A stretch of 64,000 nt of DNA from Arenicola marina (lineage: Eukaryota; Annelida; Polychaeta; Arenicolidae). Made by a program: the position numbers and the translations under genes. Under the pieces are notes generated by a model. It did no database searches and was not told the origin of the DNA. It was given only the letters and a program-made list of their open reading frames with translations. This document shows, one piece after another, positions 39,572 to 49,720 of this stretch (positions within the stretch are counted from its first letter, which is position 1; every line of letters starts with the position of its first letter). Location of the stretch: NCBI GenBank assembly GCA_964019135.1, contig OZ025255.1, positions 6,572,001 through 6,636,000 of the forward strand, in the 5' to 3' direction.

Positions 39572-41785
39572 GTCGCTATAACTGAGTGTTTGGTGTAATA
39601 TATCCCTAAAACCGAGTGTGGTTTGTGCAGTATGTCGCTATAACCGAGCGTTTTGCGTAGTATGTCAATAAAACCGACTGTTTGAGCAGTATGTCGCTCG
39701 TACCGATTGTTTTGGGAAGTGGGATACTGGAATCTGGTGTGTTTCCCTAGTATGTCGCTAAAACCGAGTGTTTTTTTACAGTATATCGCTATACCCGAGT
39801 GTTATGTGTAGTAAATCCTTAAAACAGATTGTTTTGAGTAGTATGTCGTCAGCACCGAGTGTTTTGGTTAATAAAATTATCGAACCATGTGTGTTTGTGT
39901 TGTATATCGCTAAAGCCGAGTGATTTGTAGAGCATGCCGCTAAAACTAAGTGTTTGATGTAGTATATCCCTAAAAGCGAATGTATAAAGTAGTATATCGC
40001 TAAAACCGCGTGTTTTATACAGTATGTCGCTTGAACCGAATGTTTTGTGCACTTTGTACCTAAAACCGGGTGTTTTTAGCAGTATATCCCTTGTACCGAG
40101 TGTTTTGGTTAATAAAATGATCGAATCATGTCTGTTTGTGTTGTATATCGCTGAAGCCGAGTGATTTGTACAGGATGTCGCTATGACTGAATGTTGGGTG
40201 AAGTATATCCCTAAAAGCGAATGTTTTTGGTAGTATGTCCCTAAAGCCGAGTGTTTTGACCAGTATATCGGTAGAACCGAGGGATTTGTAGAGTATGCCG
40301 CTATTACCGAGTGTTTTGTACAGTATATCCCTATAACCGAGTGCTTCGTGTAGTATATCCCTAAAAGCGAGTGTTTTGAGTAGCATATCAGTAGAACCGA
40401 GTGTTTTGGTCAAGAAAATGATCGAATCATGTCTGTTTGTGTCGTATATCGCTAAAGCCGAGTGTTTTGTACCGTATGTCGCTATAACCGCGTGTTTTGT
40501 ATAGTAAGTCTCTAAAAGCGAGTGTTTTGAGCAGTATATCGGTAGAACCGAGTGTTTTGTTCAAGCAAATGATCGAATCATGTTTGTTTATGTTCTATAT
40601 CACTACAGCCGAGTGTTTTGTACCGTATATCGCTATAACTGAGTGTTTGGTGTAATATATCCCTAAAAGCGAGTGTCTTGAATAGTATATCGCTAAAACC
40701 GAGTGTGGTTTGTGCAGTATGTCGCTATAACCGAGCGTTTTGCGTAGTATGTCAATAAAACCGACTGTTTTAGCAGTATGTCGCTCGTACCGTTTGTTTT
40801 GGGCAGTGGGATACTGGAATCTGGTGTGTTTCCCTAGTATGTCGCTAAAACCGAATGTTTTTTACAGTATATCGCTATACCCGAGTGTTATGTGTAGTAA
40901 ATCCTTAAAACAGAGTGTTTTGAATAGTATGTCGTTAGAACCGAGTGTTTTGGTTAATAAAAGGATCGAACCATGTGTGTTTGTGTTGTATATCGCTAAA
41001 GCCGAGTGATTTGTAGAGCATGCCGCTATAACTAAGTGTTTGATGTAGTATATCCCTAAAAGCGAGTGTTTAAAGTAGTATATCGCTAAAACCGCGTGTT
41101 TTATACAGTATGTCGCTTGAACCGAATGTTTTGTGCACTTTGTACCTAAAACCGGGTGTTTTTAGCAGTATATCCGTTGTACCGAGTGTTTTGGTTAATA
41201 AAATGATCGAATCATGTCTGTTTGTGTTGTATATCGCTAAAGCCGAGTGATTTGTACAGGATGTCGCTATGACTGAGTGTTGGGTGAAGTATATCCCTAA
41301 AAGCGAATGTTTTTAGTAGTATGTCCCTAAAAGCGAGTGTTTTGAGCAGTATATCGGTAGAACCGAGTGATTTGTAGAGTATGCCGCTATTACCGAGTGT
41401 TTTGTACGGTATATCCCTATAACCGAGTGCTTCGTGTAGTATATCCCTAAAAGCGAGTGTCTTGAGTTGCATATCAGTAGAACCGAGTGTTTTGGTCAAG
41501 AAAATGATCGAATCATGTTTGTTTGTGTTCTATATCACTACAGCCGAGTGTTTTGTACCGTATGTCGCTATAACTGAGTGTTTGGTGTAATATATCCCTA
41601 AAACCGAGTGTGGTTTGGGCAGTATGTCGCTATAACCGAGCGTTTTGGGAAGTGGGACACTGGAATCTGGTGTGTTTCCCTAGTATGTCGCTAAAACCGA
41701 GTGTTTTTTTTACAGTATGTCGCTATAACCGAGCGTTTTGGGAAGTGGGACACTGGAATCTGGTGTGTTTCCCTAGTATGTCGCT
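39572..41785. repeat. Satellite block E3, partial
   Basis: Third copy, ending early: near 41,785 it leaves the cassette repeat and joins ordinary units with GCGTTTTGCGTAG. It is therefore about 2.2 kb of the 3.36-kb block. Confidence 0.85.
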
Positions 41786-42959
41786 ATAACCGAGCGTTTT
41801 GCGTAGTATGTCAATAAAACCGACTGTTTGAGCAGTATGTCGCTCGTACCGATTGTTTTGGGAAGTGGGATACTGGAATCTGGTGTGTTTCCCTAGTATG
41901 TCGCTAAAACCGAGTGTTTTTTTACAGTATATCGCTATACCCAAGTATTATGTGTAGTAAATCCTTAAAACAGAGTGTTGTGAATAGTATGTCGTTAGAA
42001 CCGAGTGTTTTGGTTAATAAAATTATCGAACCATGTGTGTTTGTGTTGTATATCGCTAAAGCCGAGTGATTTGTAGAGTATGCCGCTATAACTAAGTGTT
42101 TGATGTAGTATATCCCTAAAAGCGAGTGTTTTAAGTAATATATCGCTAAAACCGCGTGTTTTATACAGTATGTCGCTTGAGGCGAATGTTTTGTGTACTT
42201 TGTACCTAAAACCGGGTGTTTTTAGCAGTATATCCCATGTACCGAGTGTTTGGTTAATAAAATGATCGAATCATGTCTGTTTGTGTTGTATATCGCTAAA
42301 GCCGAGTGATTTGTACAGGATGTCGCTATAACTGAGTGTTGGGTGAAGTATATTCCTAAAAGCGAATGTTTTTAGTAGTATGTCCCTACAAGCGAGTGTT
42401 TTGAGAAGTATATCGGTAGAACTGAGTGATTTGTAGAGTATGCCGCTATTACCGAGTGTTTTGTACAGTATATCCCTATAACCGAGTGCTTCGTGTAGTA
42501 TATCCCTAAAAGCGAGTGTTTTGAGTAGCATATTGGTAGAACCGAGTGTTTTGGTCAAGAAAATGATCGAATCATGTCTGTTTGTGTCGTATATCGCTAA
42601 AGCCGAGTGTTTTGTACCGTATGTCGTTATAACCGCGTGTTTTGTATAGTAACTTCCTAAAACCGAGTGTTTGAGCAGTATATCCCTAGAACCGAGTGTT
42701 TTGTTCAAGAAAATGATCGAATCATGTTTGTTTGTGTTCTATATCACTACAGCCGAGTGTTTTGTACCGTATGTCGCTATAACTGAGTGTTGGGTGAAGT
42801 ATGTCCCTAAAAGCGAGTGTCTTGAATAGTATATCGCTAAAACCGAGTGTGGTTTGTGCAGTATGTCGCTATAACCGAGCGTTTTGCGTAGTATGTCAAT
42901 AAAACCGACTGTTTGAGCAGTATGTTGCTCGTACCGAGTGTTTTGGGAAGTGGTATACT

Positions 42960-43060
42960 GGAATCTGTTGTGGTTCAATGTCGCTAAAACCGAGTGTTTT
43001 GTACAATATTTCGGTATAAACGAGTGTTTTTTACAATATATGTAATATATATGTGTTTTA
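42960..43060. other. Right edge of the satellite array
   Basis: Units become irregular here: TTCAATGTCGCTAAAACCGA, then ACAATATTTCGGTATAAACG, then ACAATATATGTAATATATAT. The sequence then passes into DNA with no trace of the unit. The gradual loss of match suggests an old edge that was not refreshed by copying. Confidence 0.75.
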
Positions 43061-43225
43061 CGTAGTGCGCGTGATGTGAAGGTCAATGGTGAAAGGAGAT
43101 ATTGTTTGATGTGAAATATATAATCGAATATAGATGTAGCACAACAGCGATGCGCAATAGAAACACACTTTCTTGCCATAGATTTAACGGCCGATTGATG
43201 ATGGGAATTCGGAGTTGCGAACAAC
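43061..43225. repeat. Dispersed direct repeat, copy 1
   Basis: From TACGTAGTGCGCGTGATGTG to GGGAATTCGGAGTTG this stretch matches 44,118-44,280 in the same direction, 1,057 bp away, at roughly 85% by eye. It could be a SINE-like or MITE-like dispersed repeat or the two ends of a larger unit. No protein is recognised in it. Confidence 0.7.
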
Positions 43226-43957
43226 AGTTCCATTGCAGGTCTGTGATGGCGCGGATGCGGCAGCCAGGAAACAGTTCTTGTGCCGGCTGGGACGACAGCA
43301 AGATGGTGTATTGGCGTCGTTGTAACGGCCGCAAGGCGTTGATGTTGCGTATACCAAATAAATATATGTTGATATTTCTTTTTTCGTTTTTTTCTCTTCT
43401 GCCATCAGTTGGTCGGAACTACCGTGATTTCCGTTTTGCACTTTGTCACCCTTGACACATTGCCAAGGCCTAGTTTTACGAAACATAACGGCGGAATTCA
43501 AACTGGGGCGCGCGCCTTGACAAATTACGATACACATACCCGAGATGAATGACATCATCGGAGCCAAGAGGAAGTTAGAACCCTTCAGCTTCCGCTAGGG
43601 CCAGAAAATGTCACTCAAGGTCATTTCTATGACCGTCCAATCGCTTAGATCATTTGCGTGATCTATTTTAATTACAAACTCATAACTCAATTAATGTGCG
43701 AGTTTTTACCATGTATCAGTCAAAGTTAATTCCCATCATCCGTCTCCATGGCCTATAACCAAATACGATAACGTGCTATCCCGTAAGTGCGCAATTTATG
43801 TACAGTTGATGTTCCAATACTGCATGTGAAAGTGAAGGCCAGTGACAAGACTTGATCTATCATAAATGATATTATATAATGGAATCCAATTACAGGATTC
43901 ACGCTATAATACATTCGATCTTTACTAACAACACCCGCAGAAGGTGGAACATCATCA
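43226..43957. other. Non-coding stretch between the two direct repeats
   Basis: No recognisable gene. Short overlapping open frames exist on both strands (about 83-127 codons in 43,083-43,567) but none resembles a known protein and they overlap the direct repeat. A poly(A)-like AAATAAAT signal lies near 43,358, followed by a T-rich run. Confidence 0.5.
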
Positions 43958-44105
43958 ATAGATCATTTACACAGCCACGTGATATCACGTGGTCATAGCT
44001 AAGATAACAAGCCATGGGGTCGAATAACCGAAACCGATTATCCGTATCCACGTCTCATTATCTTGTATGAGGTCGTGATGCCACGTGGTTGTGTAACAAA
44101 TCTAT
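43958..44105. mobile_element. 148-bp foldback (MITE-like) element
   Basis: The two halves are imperfect inverted copies. The edge ATAGAT...TTACACA at 43,958 is mirrored by TGTGTAACAAATCTAT ending at 44,105, and the inner TCATA...AGATAA is mirrored by TTATCTTGTATGA. The left arm contains a perfect 18-bp palindrome at 43,975-43,992 (CCACGTGATATCACGTGG) with two CACGTG E-box cores. It has no coding capacity. No clear target duplication was identified. Confidence 0.6.
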
Positions 44106-44117
44106 GGGCGGTGTTCT

Positions 44118-44280
44118 ACGTACTGCTCGTGATGTGAAGGTCTGTGGTGAAAGGACATATTTTTGCATAAGACATATATAATCGAATATTGATGTAGTAC
44201 AACAACGATGCGCAATAGAAACACACTTTCTTCCCATAGACTTGACGGCCGATCGATGATGGGAATTCGGAGTTGGGGCG
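44118..44280. repeat. Dispersed direct repeat, copy 2
   Basis: Second copy of 43,061-43,225, starting right after the 148-bp foldback. It shares ATGCGCAATAGAAACACACT and the GGGAATTCGGAGTTG end with copy 1. Confidence 0.7.
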
Positions 44281-44298
44281 GCAAGACAACAGTGGCCT

Positions 44299-44455
44299 AT
44301 TTCACGTACATCGATGAGCTCTTAGCAGTCTAGCTACCGTTAGCCGTCTACGGTAAGCCGTCTAAGATTCTTGCCGACGAACCCGTTTCACGAAGGAATT
44401 TCCTAGTCGGCTTACCGTAGACGACTAAGCGTAGTCGGCTAACCTCGTTCTAAGC
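44299..44455. mobile_element. Foldback element with CTATTTCACGTACAT edge
   Basis: Arms at 44,340-44,364 and 44,404-44,428 are inverted copies matching at 23 of 25 positions (core GTCTACGGTAAGCCG). A weaker outer pairing involves CTTAG and GTTAGCCG at the flanks. The left edge CTATTTCACGTACAT is the same as that of the foldback at 49,721, so both probably belong to one non-autonomous family. The outer limits are approximate. Confidence 0.55.
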
Positions 44456-44540
44456 CGTTGCTATGGGTTGCGCGGGGAATCCCCCGTGGGGACTCCGTGT
44501 TTGTGCGATTGTCGTCTGCAAAACAACTTCTTTTTCAACC

Positions 44541-44645
44541 ATGGCTGTGGCACGAAAACCGAATTTTACCATAAACGAACAGCTGTTTTTAGTCACAGAA
44601 GTGCAGAAGAGACAACCGGTGTTAGAGGCAAAACAACAAAGTTGA
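44541..44645 (+). pseudogene. Myb/SANT-like N-terminal fragment
   Basis: The 34 residues after the ATG at 44,541 (starting MAVARKPNFTINEQLFLV, then EVQKRQPVLEAK) resemble the first helix of the Myb/SANT-like DNA-binding domain found in Harbinger-associated and related host proteins, where a basic stretch, NFT/NFS, an acidic or polar residue and LVxEVxKRxxVL are typical. The frame ends at TGA at once afterwards, so the rest of the domain is missing. The frame is open upstream to 44,463 without family similarity. It is a truncated remnant or, less likely, a first exon. The assignment is from memory of the family. Confidence 0.4.
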
Positions 44646-44749
44646 CATTTCAAGTTCAAGGTTGTAATCTTCTATGCATGCACTCAATATACAACAATCA
44701 CTGACGTAATATCGCGCCTTTTCCCATATGATGTCATTGGCGTGGCGAG

Positions 44750-45165
44750 GCGGTTCGGGGTAGGTTGTAGTGTCCTGCGATGGGGCGGGCCGCTTACCGA
44801 GGCAGGTCTTGGTGTCCAGCGGTGGGGCCGGTCGCGGTAGGTCGAGGTGTTCAGCGATAGGGCGGGTCGGGGTCAGGGCAAGTCGGAGGCCGGGAGGGTC
44901 GTGGTTTTCAGCGGTGGGTCGTTCCAGTTGTAGGTCGCCATGTCCAACGGTGGGCAGGGCCGAGGCCGGTCATGTTCTCGTTGAGTTAAGTGCTGCAACC
45001 TAGTGGGGTCTCTTGGTAAGAGAGGCCCACACATAAAATCACTATGTCTATGAAATGGAAAGTCAAGACCAGCGATGAGTGATTTTTCTTATATTGAAAG
45101 TGGTATCCAGCGGTGGGGCAAGCCGGAGCTCGGGGTAGGTCGTTGTGTCCAACCCGTGTTGAAGA
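44750..45165. repeat. Decayed GC-rich minisatellite
   Basis: GC-rich units of roughly 45-55 bp built around GTGTCCAGCGGTGGGGC and CGGGGTAGGTCG recur in 44,756-44,975 with many changes. A further remnant lies at about 45,100-45,165, after a more ordinary stretch. Open frames here, such as one of 77 codons rich in R, G and S, are by-products of the composition. Confidence 0.6.
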
Positions 45166-45470
45166 TACCACCGTAATATAGGAGTTGATACAAGTACTTT
45201 CTTGTATGGAAGGCCACTTACGAGCAGTCTTGGGGGGGCTTGAGATAACCCCCCGGATTCTACCGATTCTTGCATATGGCTTCCCCATTTGTCGAAGAGT
45301 ATGTACATCGTACTAAACAGTGGGGGATAATCCTCATAATATTCTTTGCGGGACAGACCCCCAGCCTTGGCCCTCATCTCTGCGTCACGTGTAGATACAC
45401 ATATCATTTATTGGGGTTAAAGCCCCTGTGTAACATATATCATTCGCTAGATAATGCGCTGGATGTCAAT
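45166..45470. other. Unassigned stretch, no supported gene
   Basis: A minus-strand frame of 114 codons (45,063-45,407) overlaps the minisatellite remnant and resembles nothing I know. Short C-run/G-run pairs (GGGGGGG near 45,231 and CCCCCC near 45,249) could form a small hairpin. Nothing else is supported. Confidence 0.4.
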
Positions 45471-45474
45471 TAAA

Positions 45475-46160
45475 ATAACGAAGAGAAATGGGAAAACGGT
45501 TTAGATGTAACTATTACAAGGGGTGATTGGCGTATACTTTACAAACTACCTCTTACCGCTACTGTAGACGAAAGAATGAGAAGTTTCCAATTTGCAATGC
45601 TTCATACAACTTGTGTTACAAATCAGTATTTATATATGTGAAAAACTTGTAAGTTCGGATAGATGTGGATTTTGTCATAATGACTTAGAAACTCTTGAAC
45701 ATCTTTTTTACGACTGTCAAATAGTAAAACCATTGAGGGAAGACTTGAAACGTTTACTTGACGAGAACACCGAATATAATGTCAGCACCTTCATTTCTTT
45801 AATATCTATGATGTTTGGGGCTATTTTACCAACTTGTGGTCCACTTGTAAACCATTTCTTGATAATAGTCAAAAAGTATATATATAATTGAAAATGGGCC
45901 CAGCGTATACCGCATGTAAGTGGGAGGTGGAACGCCATCAGGTACTATTACGTGGTAGAAAGTTTGAAAGTAAAACATCAGCAAAATTTATCTGAACAGA
46001 TTTTATAGCGGAGCAGGAAACCATTTGCGGTGCTTTTGGCAGAATCCTGAATGCACTACTACTTATTATAAGTCACGCGTTTTTCACATGTGGGCTATGT
46101 TCAATATTGTAATTATCTTTGTGCTATTATGGAAACAAAATAAAAAATATATTTACGAAA
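45475..46160 (+). mobile_element. 3' fragment of an L1/Tx1-like LINE
   Basis: Translation gives the C-terminal end of a non-LTR reverse transcriptase protein. From about 45,528 one frame reads WRILYKLPL...MRSFQFAMLHTTC, and from about 45,640 the neighbouring frame reads CGFCHNDLETLEHLFYDC, the zinc-binding CxxC...H...C motif (zf-RVT type) that ends L1/Tx1-clade ORF2 proteins. The frame change near 45,630-45,650 and the missing endonuclease and RT body show a dead, 5'-truncated copy. The longest open part is 45,592-45,891. The fragment probably ends in the A-rich tail near 46,135-46,158 (AAACAAAATAAAAAATATAT). The clade call rests on remembered motif style. Confidence 0.65.
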
Positions 46161-47500
46161 TGAGTTATTGAAGGCCAATTATTTCTTTTTTCACAATTTG
46201 TATAATTATTTTCTCTCTGGATTTTGAGCGGCCTGTTTCGCACGTTCTATGTCTGGCTTTACAAAATGAGGGGATGTCGGGCTCTTATGAAAAAGTTTCA
46301 TTTTGTCTAGCTATGAAGCACCATCCCCAACGATGTCGTTAATTGACCTCCAGTTGGGTCAGTGCAAAAATGCCAACTGCAGACACCATATTAATACGTC
46401 CTCAGCTGAGACTTGCACTTACACAACTGTTGCTTCTTCTTGGCCCGCCGTAGGATCATGTGACCTTATGTGAAAATGAGATTACATGGCCAATGACGTC
46501 ATGCAAGCAAGCACTGGACACATCGGGGGGCCACAATCAAAGACGCACGGGAGCATACATTTGTTCAAAATGTGTTCCATTTGCGTGGCGCAAAAGAAAT
46601 ATAAATATTTCAATCGCAGTGTGCCAGGAAGTGTGAACTGCATACACAAATATTGGAAGTCTATAAGCTTTGTTGGTTTCAGTTTGTGGCCAAAGAAATT
46701 AATAAAATGGCTGGCGAAATAACTTAGTTACAAATGTGGGCCATTCATATCCTCATTTGGGTGAATTAATATGAATAATAAGGACACTGAAATGATTTCA
46801 TGCTAAATATGCCTGGAATATATAATACTACTTAATTTTCATGTTAACAAAAAACCTGTTTTTAACAATTGAAGTGTTTTTTTTCACCAATAAGAAGTCA
46901 AATTTAATTTACATAAAACAAATAAATTATTAACAAACAAGTTTTTTCTATTAATTTTGACCATTTATTCAACATCAATTAAGTTTCTTAATGTAAGAAA
47001 GATCTATAAAAAATATACTCTGCATAGCCATAGGGTTAGACGCTGATTATAGCTTATAATAAGTAAGTGTTAAACTCGGGTAAATGCCAACATCAGTACA
47101 CCTTATCAGGCACAACGCTTTTTTTGCAGCTTTGAAGGCCTAATTTACTGTAGCTCTAAAACAGATAAAATAAAGGAGGATCACTGTCTTGGTAACTTGG
47201 TCCCCAACACGGCGTAAGGAATCCTCGTACTCGCCCACCCATCGCTCTCATGATTACTCAACCTTGATGGTACTGTGATCCCCCTTTATTCAACAACGCA
47301 AATAGTATGTCAGCTCTTATTCGGATGAAATCATTCACACGTTAGCTGAAGATAGATTCAACAGATTATGAAACAAACTATTTAAACAAATTGCCTCCCC
47401 ATATCTCGCATATCAGTCAACTAATCAGAGAAAGCACTCAACGGGAAATCACGCAGGGAGAACCACACCCGATCGAAATTTCACAGGGCCTTCCGGTGCA
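46161..47500. other. AT-rich intergenic DNA
   Basis: No gene, RNA or element was recognised. The part from 46,740 to 47,170 is especially A+T rich with homopolymer runs. A 78-codon frame at 46,486-46,722 has no recognisable similarity. Confidence 0.5.
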
Positions 47501-48300
47501 GCAGGCCAAGTAAGAGCAACAGTTGTGCAAGTTTGGCATTATTCGGAGAGCTTGCGGCGGGCAGGGTGAAAATAATGACAAATTCATCTTGGCGTGTAAA
47601 GATTTTAATAGCTAAAACTAATAAACTAAGTAATGTTGAATATCTATATACAAAAGAGGGCCTGATGGTTCAAAGTGATAATCCAGTGTCAGGGTGGGTG
47701 GGAGGTAAAATGGGAGAGTCCGCGCGATCCGGTCCTGACGGAGTGAGCAGTAGCCTCTGGATCCAGTGCCTGCCTGCGTGGTCGGTCGGCCGAGCCGGTG
47801 AATTTCGGCCAATCGGACCGTCCGCTCGGGCGTGGTCCCCAGGGATCGTATAGTGCACATCAATGGGCACGCGAGGTGCACGCCGTGATCAGGAGGGAGC
47901 TGCGGGTGAACCTGGGGTTAGGGGGCAGGCGAGGGTGATAGGAGAGGAGAGGGTTGGGGCTGAAAAGGGTGAGAAGCACCGCTTGCCTTCATAATGCCCT
48001 CTATGGCCGCGAGGTGGGGCTGTTATTACGCGCTGTATGCGGACTTGAAGCGGGGGTCTGTTGGGGCATGGCTCGCGAAGCGCAGCACCTTCTCTTTGTT
48101 TACTTGTGGCAGGCGGGCTTCGTATCAACTGATCTGAACGCCTGTGGGTCGTGCAACAACGTAGTCCAGCAGTAATCTGGGCTTAAAAGCCACATGACGT
48201 AGATATTAGAACCAGCTACAACCGGAACTTACAAATAAATTGGTACCGAGACGATTGGTCACTTTTTATTTCGCGAAATATATTTATCTAGACGGGTTTT
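47501..48300. other. GC- and CpG-richer intergenic stretch
   Basis: From about 47,690 to 48,130 the DNA is clearly richer in G+C and CpG than its neighbours. Several open frames of 66-106 codons overlap on both strands, none with recognisable domains, as expected for GC-rich DNA. It could be a small CpG island or an old repeat; no promoter element or exon could be defended. Confidence 0.35.
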
Positions 48301-48385
48301 CTTAGTGGTTGTGGTAAACCTGCCATTTCATATGATGCTTCCACAGCTGACACGTCAGGCCTAACGGTATTCATAAGCAACTCGT

Positions 48386-48840
48386 TACCGCAGTTTTGGC
48401 TGTTGCATCTTCGGGAACCTCAGTGGAATGTACAACATCATTAAAGATGTCTGCAACAGCATCTGTGCGTAACCAGACTGTACTTTTCACAGGCAATGAT
48501 GTCATTGGCTGATTCGGGTCGCTTGTGGACAGAATGATGCCGATGTCGCCATTGGCCGTCCAGCCTGCATCTTAATCTTTTTTGCCATCGAGACGTCGTC
48601 TTCAAGGAGTCTTGAGTTTACCCGATATCGAGTATAAGTAGATTTTCTTTCTCCTGAGGGGATGGTGCCGTACTGCTGGAACAGATCATTCCGGGAATTG
48701 GTCTGATCATCTTTTTTAGCCGGATGACTATCTTTCCGTCATATAAGCCGAGCCAGTGAATTATCCCTCTTGATTTTGCAAACCCATAGCGGTACCAATA
48801 GGCATCCCGAAAGACATAGGTCATAACTTTGAATTAAGAA
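48386..48840 (-). pseudogene. Decayed minus-strand coding remnant, unidentified
   Basis: On the minus strand an open frame starts at an ATG near 48,824 (MTYVFRDAYWYRYGF...) and ends at 48,618. Neighbouring minus frames downstream are also free of stops for about 60-70 codons each and look protein-like. The signal passes from frame to frame without intron-like borders, as in an old pseudogene or a dead transposon piece. I do not recognise the family. Confidence 0.3.
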
Positions 48841-49720
48841 GCAAGTCTTACTTCTGAATCAGTCAAGTATTGTACCACTAATTGGTTATTCTTTTGAAGA
48901 GTATCAAACATGTGGCCGTTGTTAGACAAGTTTACGTCCTGATCTGATGACATACGAACATATAATTCTAACAATCGTCGTAGCGGCTTAAGATAAAATC
49001 CTGCGGAACTGCCAGTTGTGCAAAACGATGGTAGACCCTTCCTTTCATTGATTTAAAAAATTGTAGTAGCGTGGCCAGCTCGATTTCACGCTAACATGGC
49101 GACCATTCTGGAAGCAAATGTTACGGGCATGTATATAGATAGTACTTTTAGTCTTTTAACGTTTGATTTTGAGGTTCTTATATCTATAATTTGATGAATA
49201 CATGTATATTCTTTATATTTTCTATGACTATTGAATTGAAATCACTTGTTTTTGATAATAAGAATGAAAACTGCATAAAGAAATTACGAAAATGACGCTC
49301 GACATGGGTGCGCCATTTTTGAAAAAAATAAATACAGTGCCCATAATTTCCGGCCGAGATCTCGCGCGCGTTTGGTTTTGGCACACCGGGACGTCATAAA
49401 TTAGGTTCAAAGACATCCTGCTTGAGGTGAGGATGTTTTTTTGGTTAAGATCGACAGATTTTGCGATATTTTATGAAATAGTGAAATATAGGTTGATAGA
49501 AACGAAGTGATTCAAACTTTGTTAGGGACTCGCCACTAAAAGAACACTGTTTTTGGGTTTCTTTGACATACATTAAACAGTTTACAAGTGAAAATGAAAG
49601 TATAAAGTGAAGCGCATTGATGCGCGACCACCCATTTTGTTTACACCCCATCGGCCGGTGCAGGTCATTGATGGTTATCCCTTATTATCGCTCACCGTAC
49701 GTCAACGATCCGCAACAACT
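48841..49720. other. AT-rich intergenic DNA
   Basis: Nothing supported. Short minus-strand frames of 62-68 codons in 49,184-49,651 overlap in different frames and are A/T- and hydrophobic-biased. Confidence 0.45.

Larger units (their letters stand above)
1..43035. repeat. 30-bp satellite array with higher-order blocks
   Basis: Nearly the whole stretch is built from head-to-tail units of about 30 bp. A typical unit begins CCGAGTG, has AGCAGTAT in the middle and ends RTCGCTAAAA; successive CCGAG/CCGAT starts lie 30 bp apart, for example at 1 and 31. Some units are fused into 60-61 bp variants, such as the GGGAAGTGGGATACTGGAAT type and the type with GATCGAATCATG. Units differ from each other by many bases, while large multi-unit blocks are copied nearly exactly. 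Each typical unit keeps two CpG sites, in CCGAG and TCGCT. No spacers separate the units. The array continues past the left edge of the window, so its full size is unknown. The last clear units decay near 43,000-43,035. Confidence 0.96.

Noticed and set aside
1-43035. Dozens of open frames of 60-194 codons in the satellite, on both strands
   Set aside because: They repeat with the 30-bp unit, overlap each other on opposite strands, break at the same satellite variants and resemble no protein. The unit length being a multiple of three explains them.
1-43035. CRISPR array
   Set aside because: The 30-bp units follow each other without unique spacers, vary among themselves and lie in animal-like DNA with retroelements.
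1-43035. Telomeric or rDNA spacer repeat
   Set aside because: No TTAGGG-type units and no rRNA sequence are present. The unit is far longer and more varied than a telomere repeat.
43083-43567. Overlapping frames of 83-127 codons on both strands
   Set aside because: Three frames compete over the same DNA, part of which is a dispersed repeat. None shows a domain.
44770-45003. 77-codon GC-rich frame
   Set aside because: It lies in the decayed minisatellite and its residues follow the repeat composition.
47533-48175. Frames of 66-106 codons in the GC-richer stretch
   Set aside because: They overlap in several frames and strands without recognisable similarity, and stop-poor GC-rich DNA explains them.
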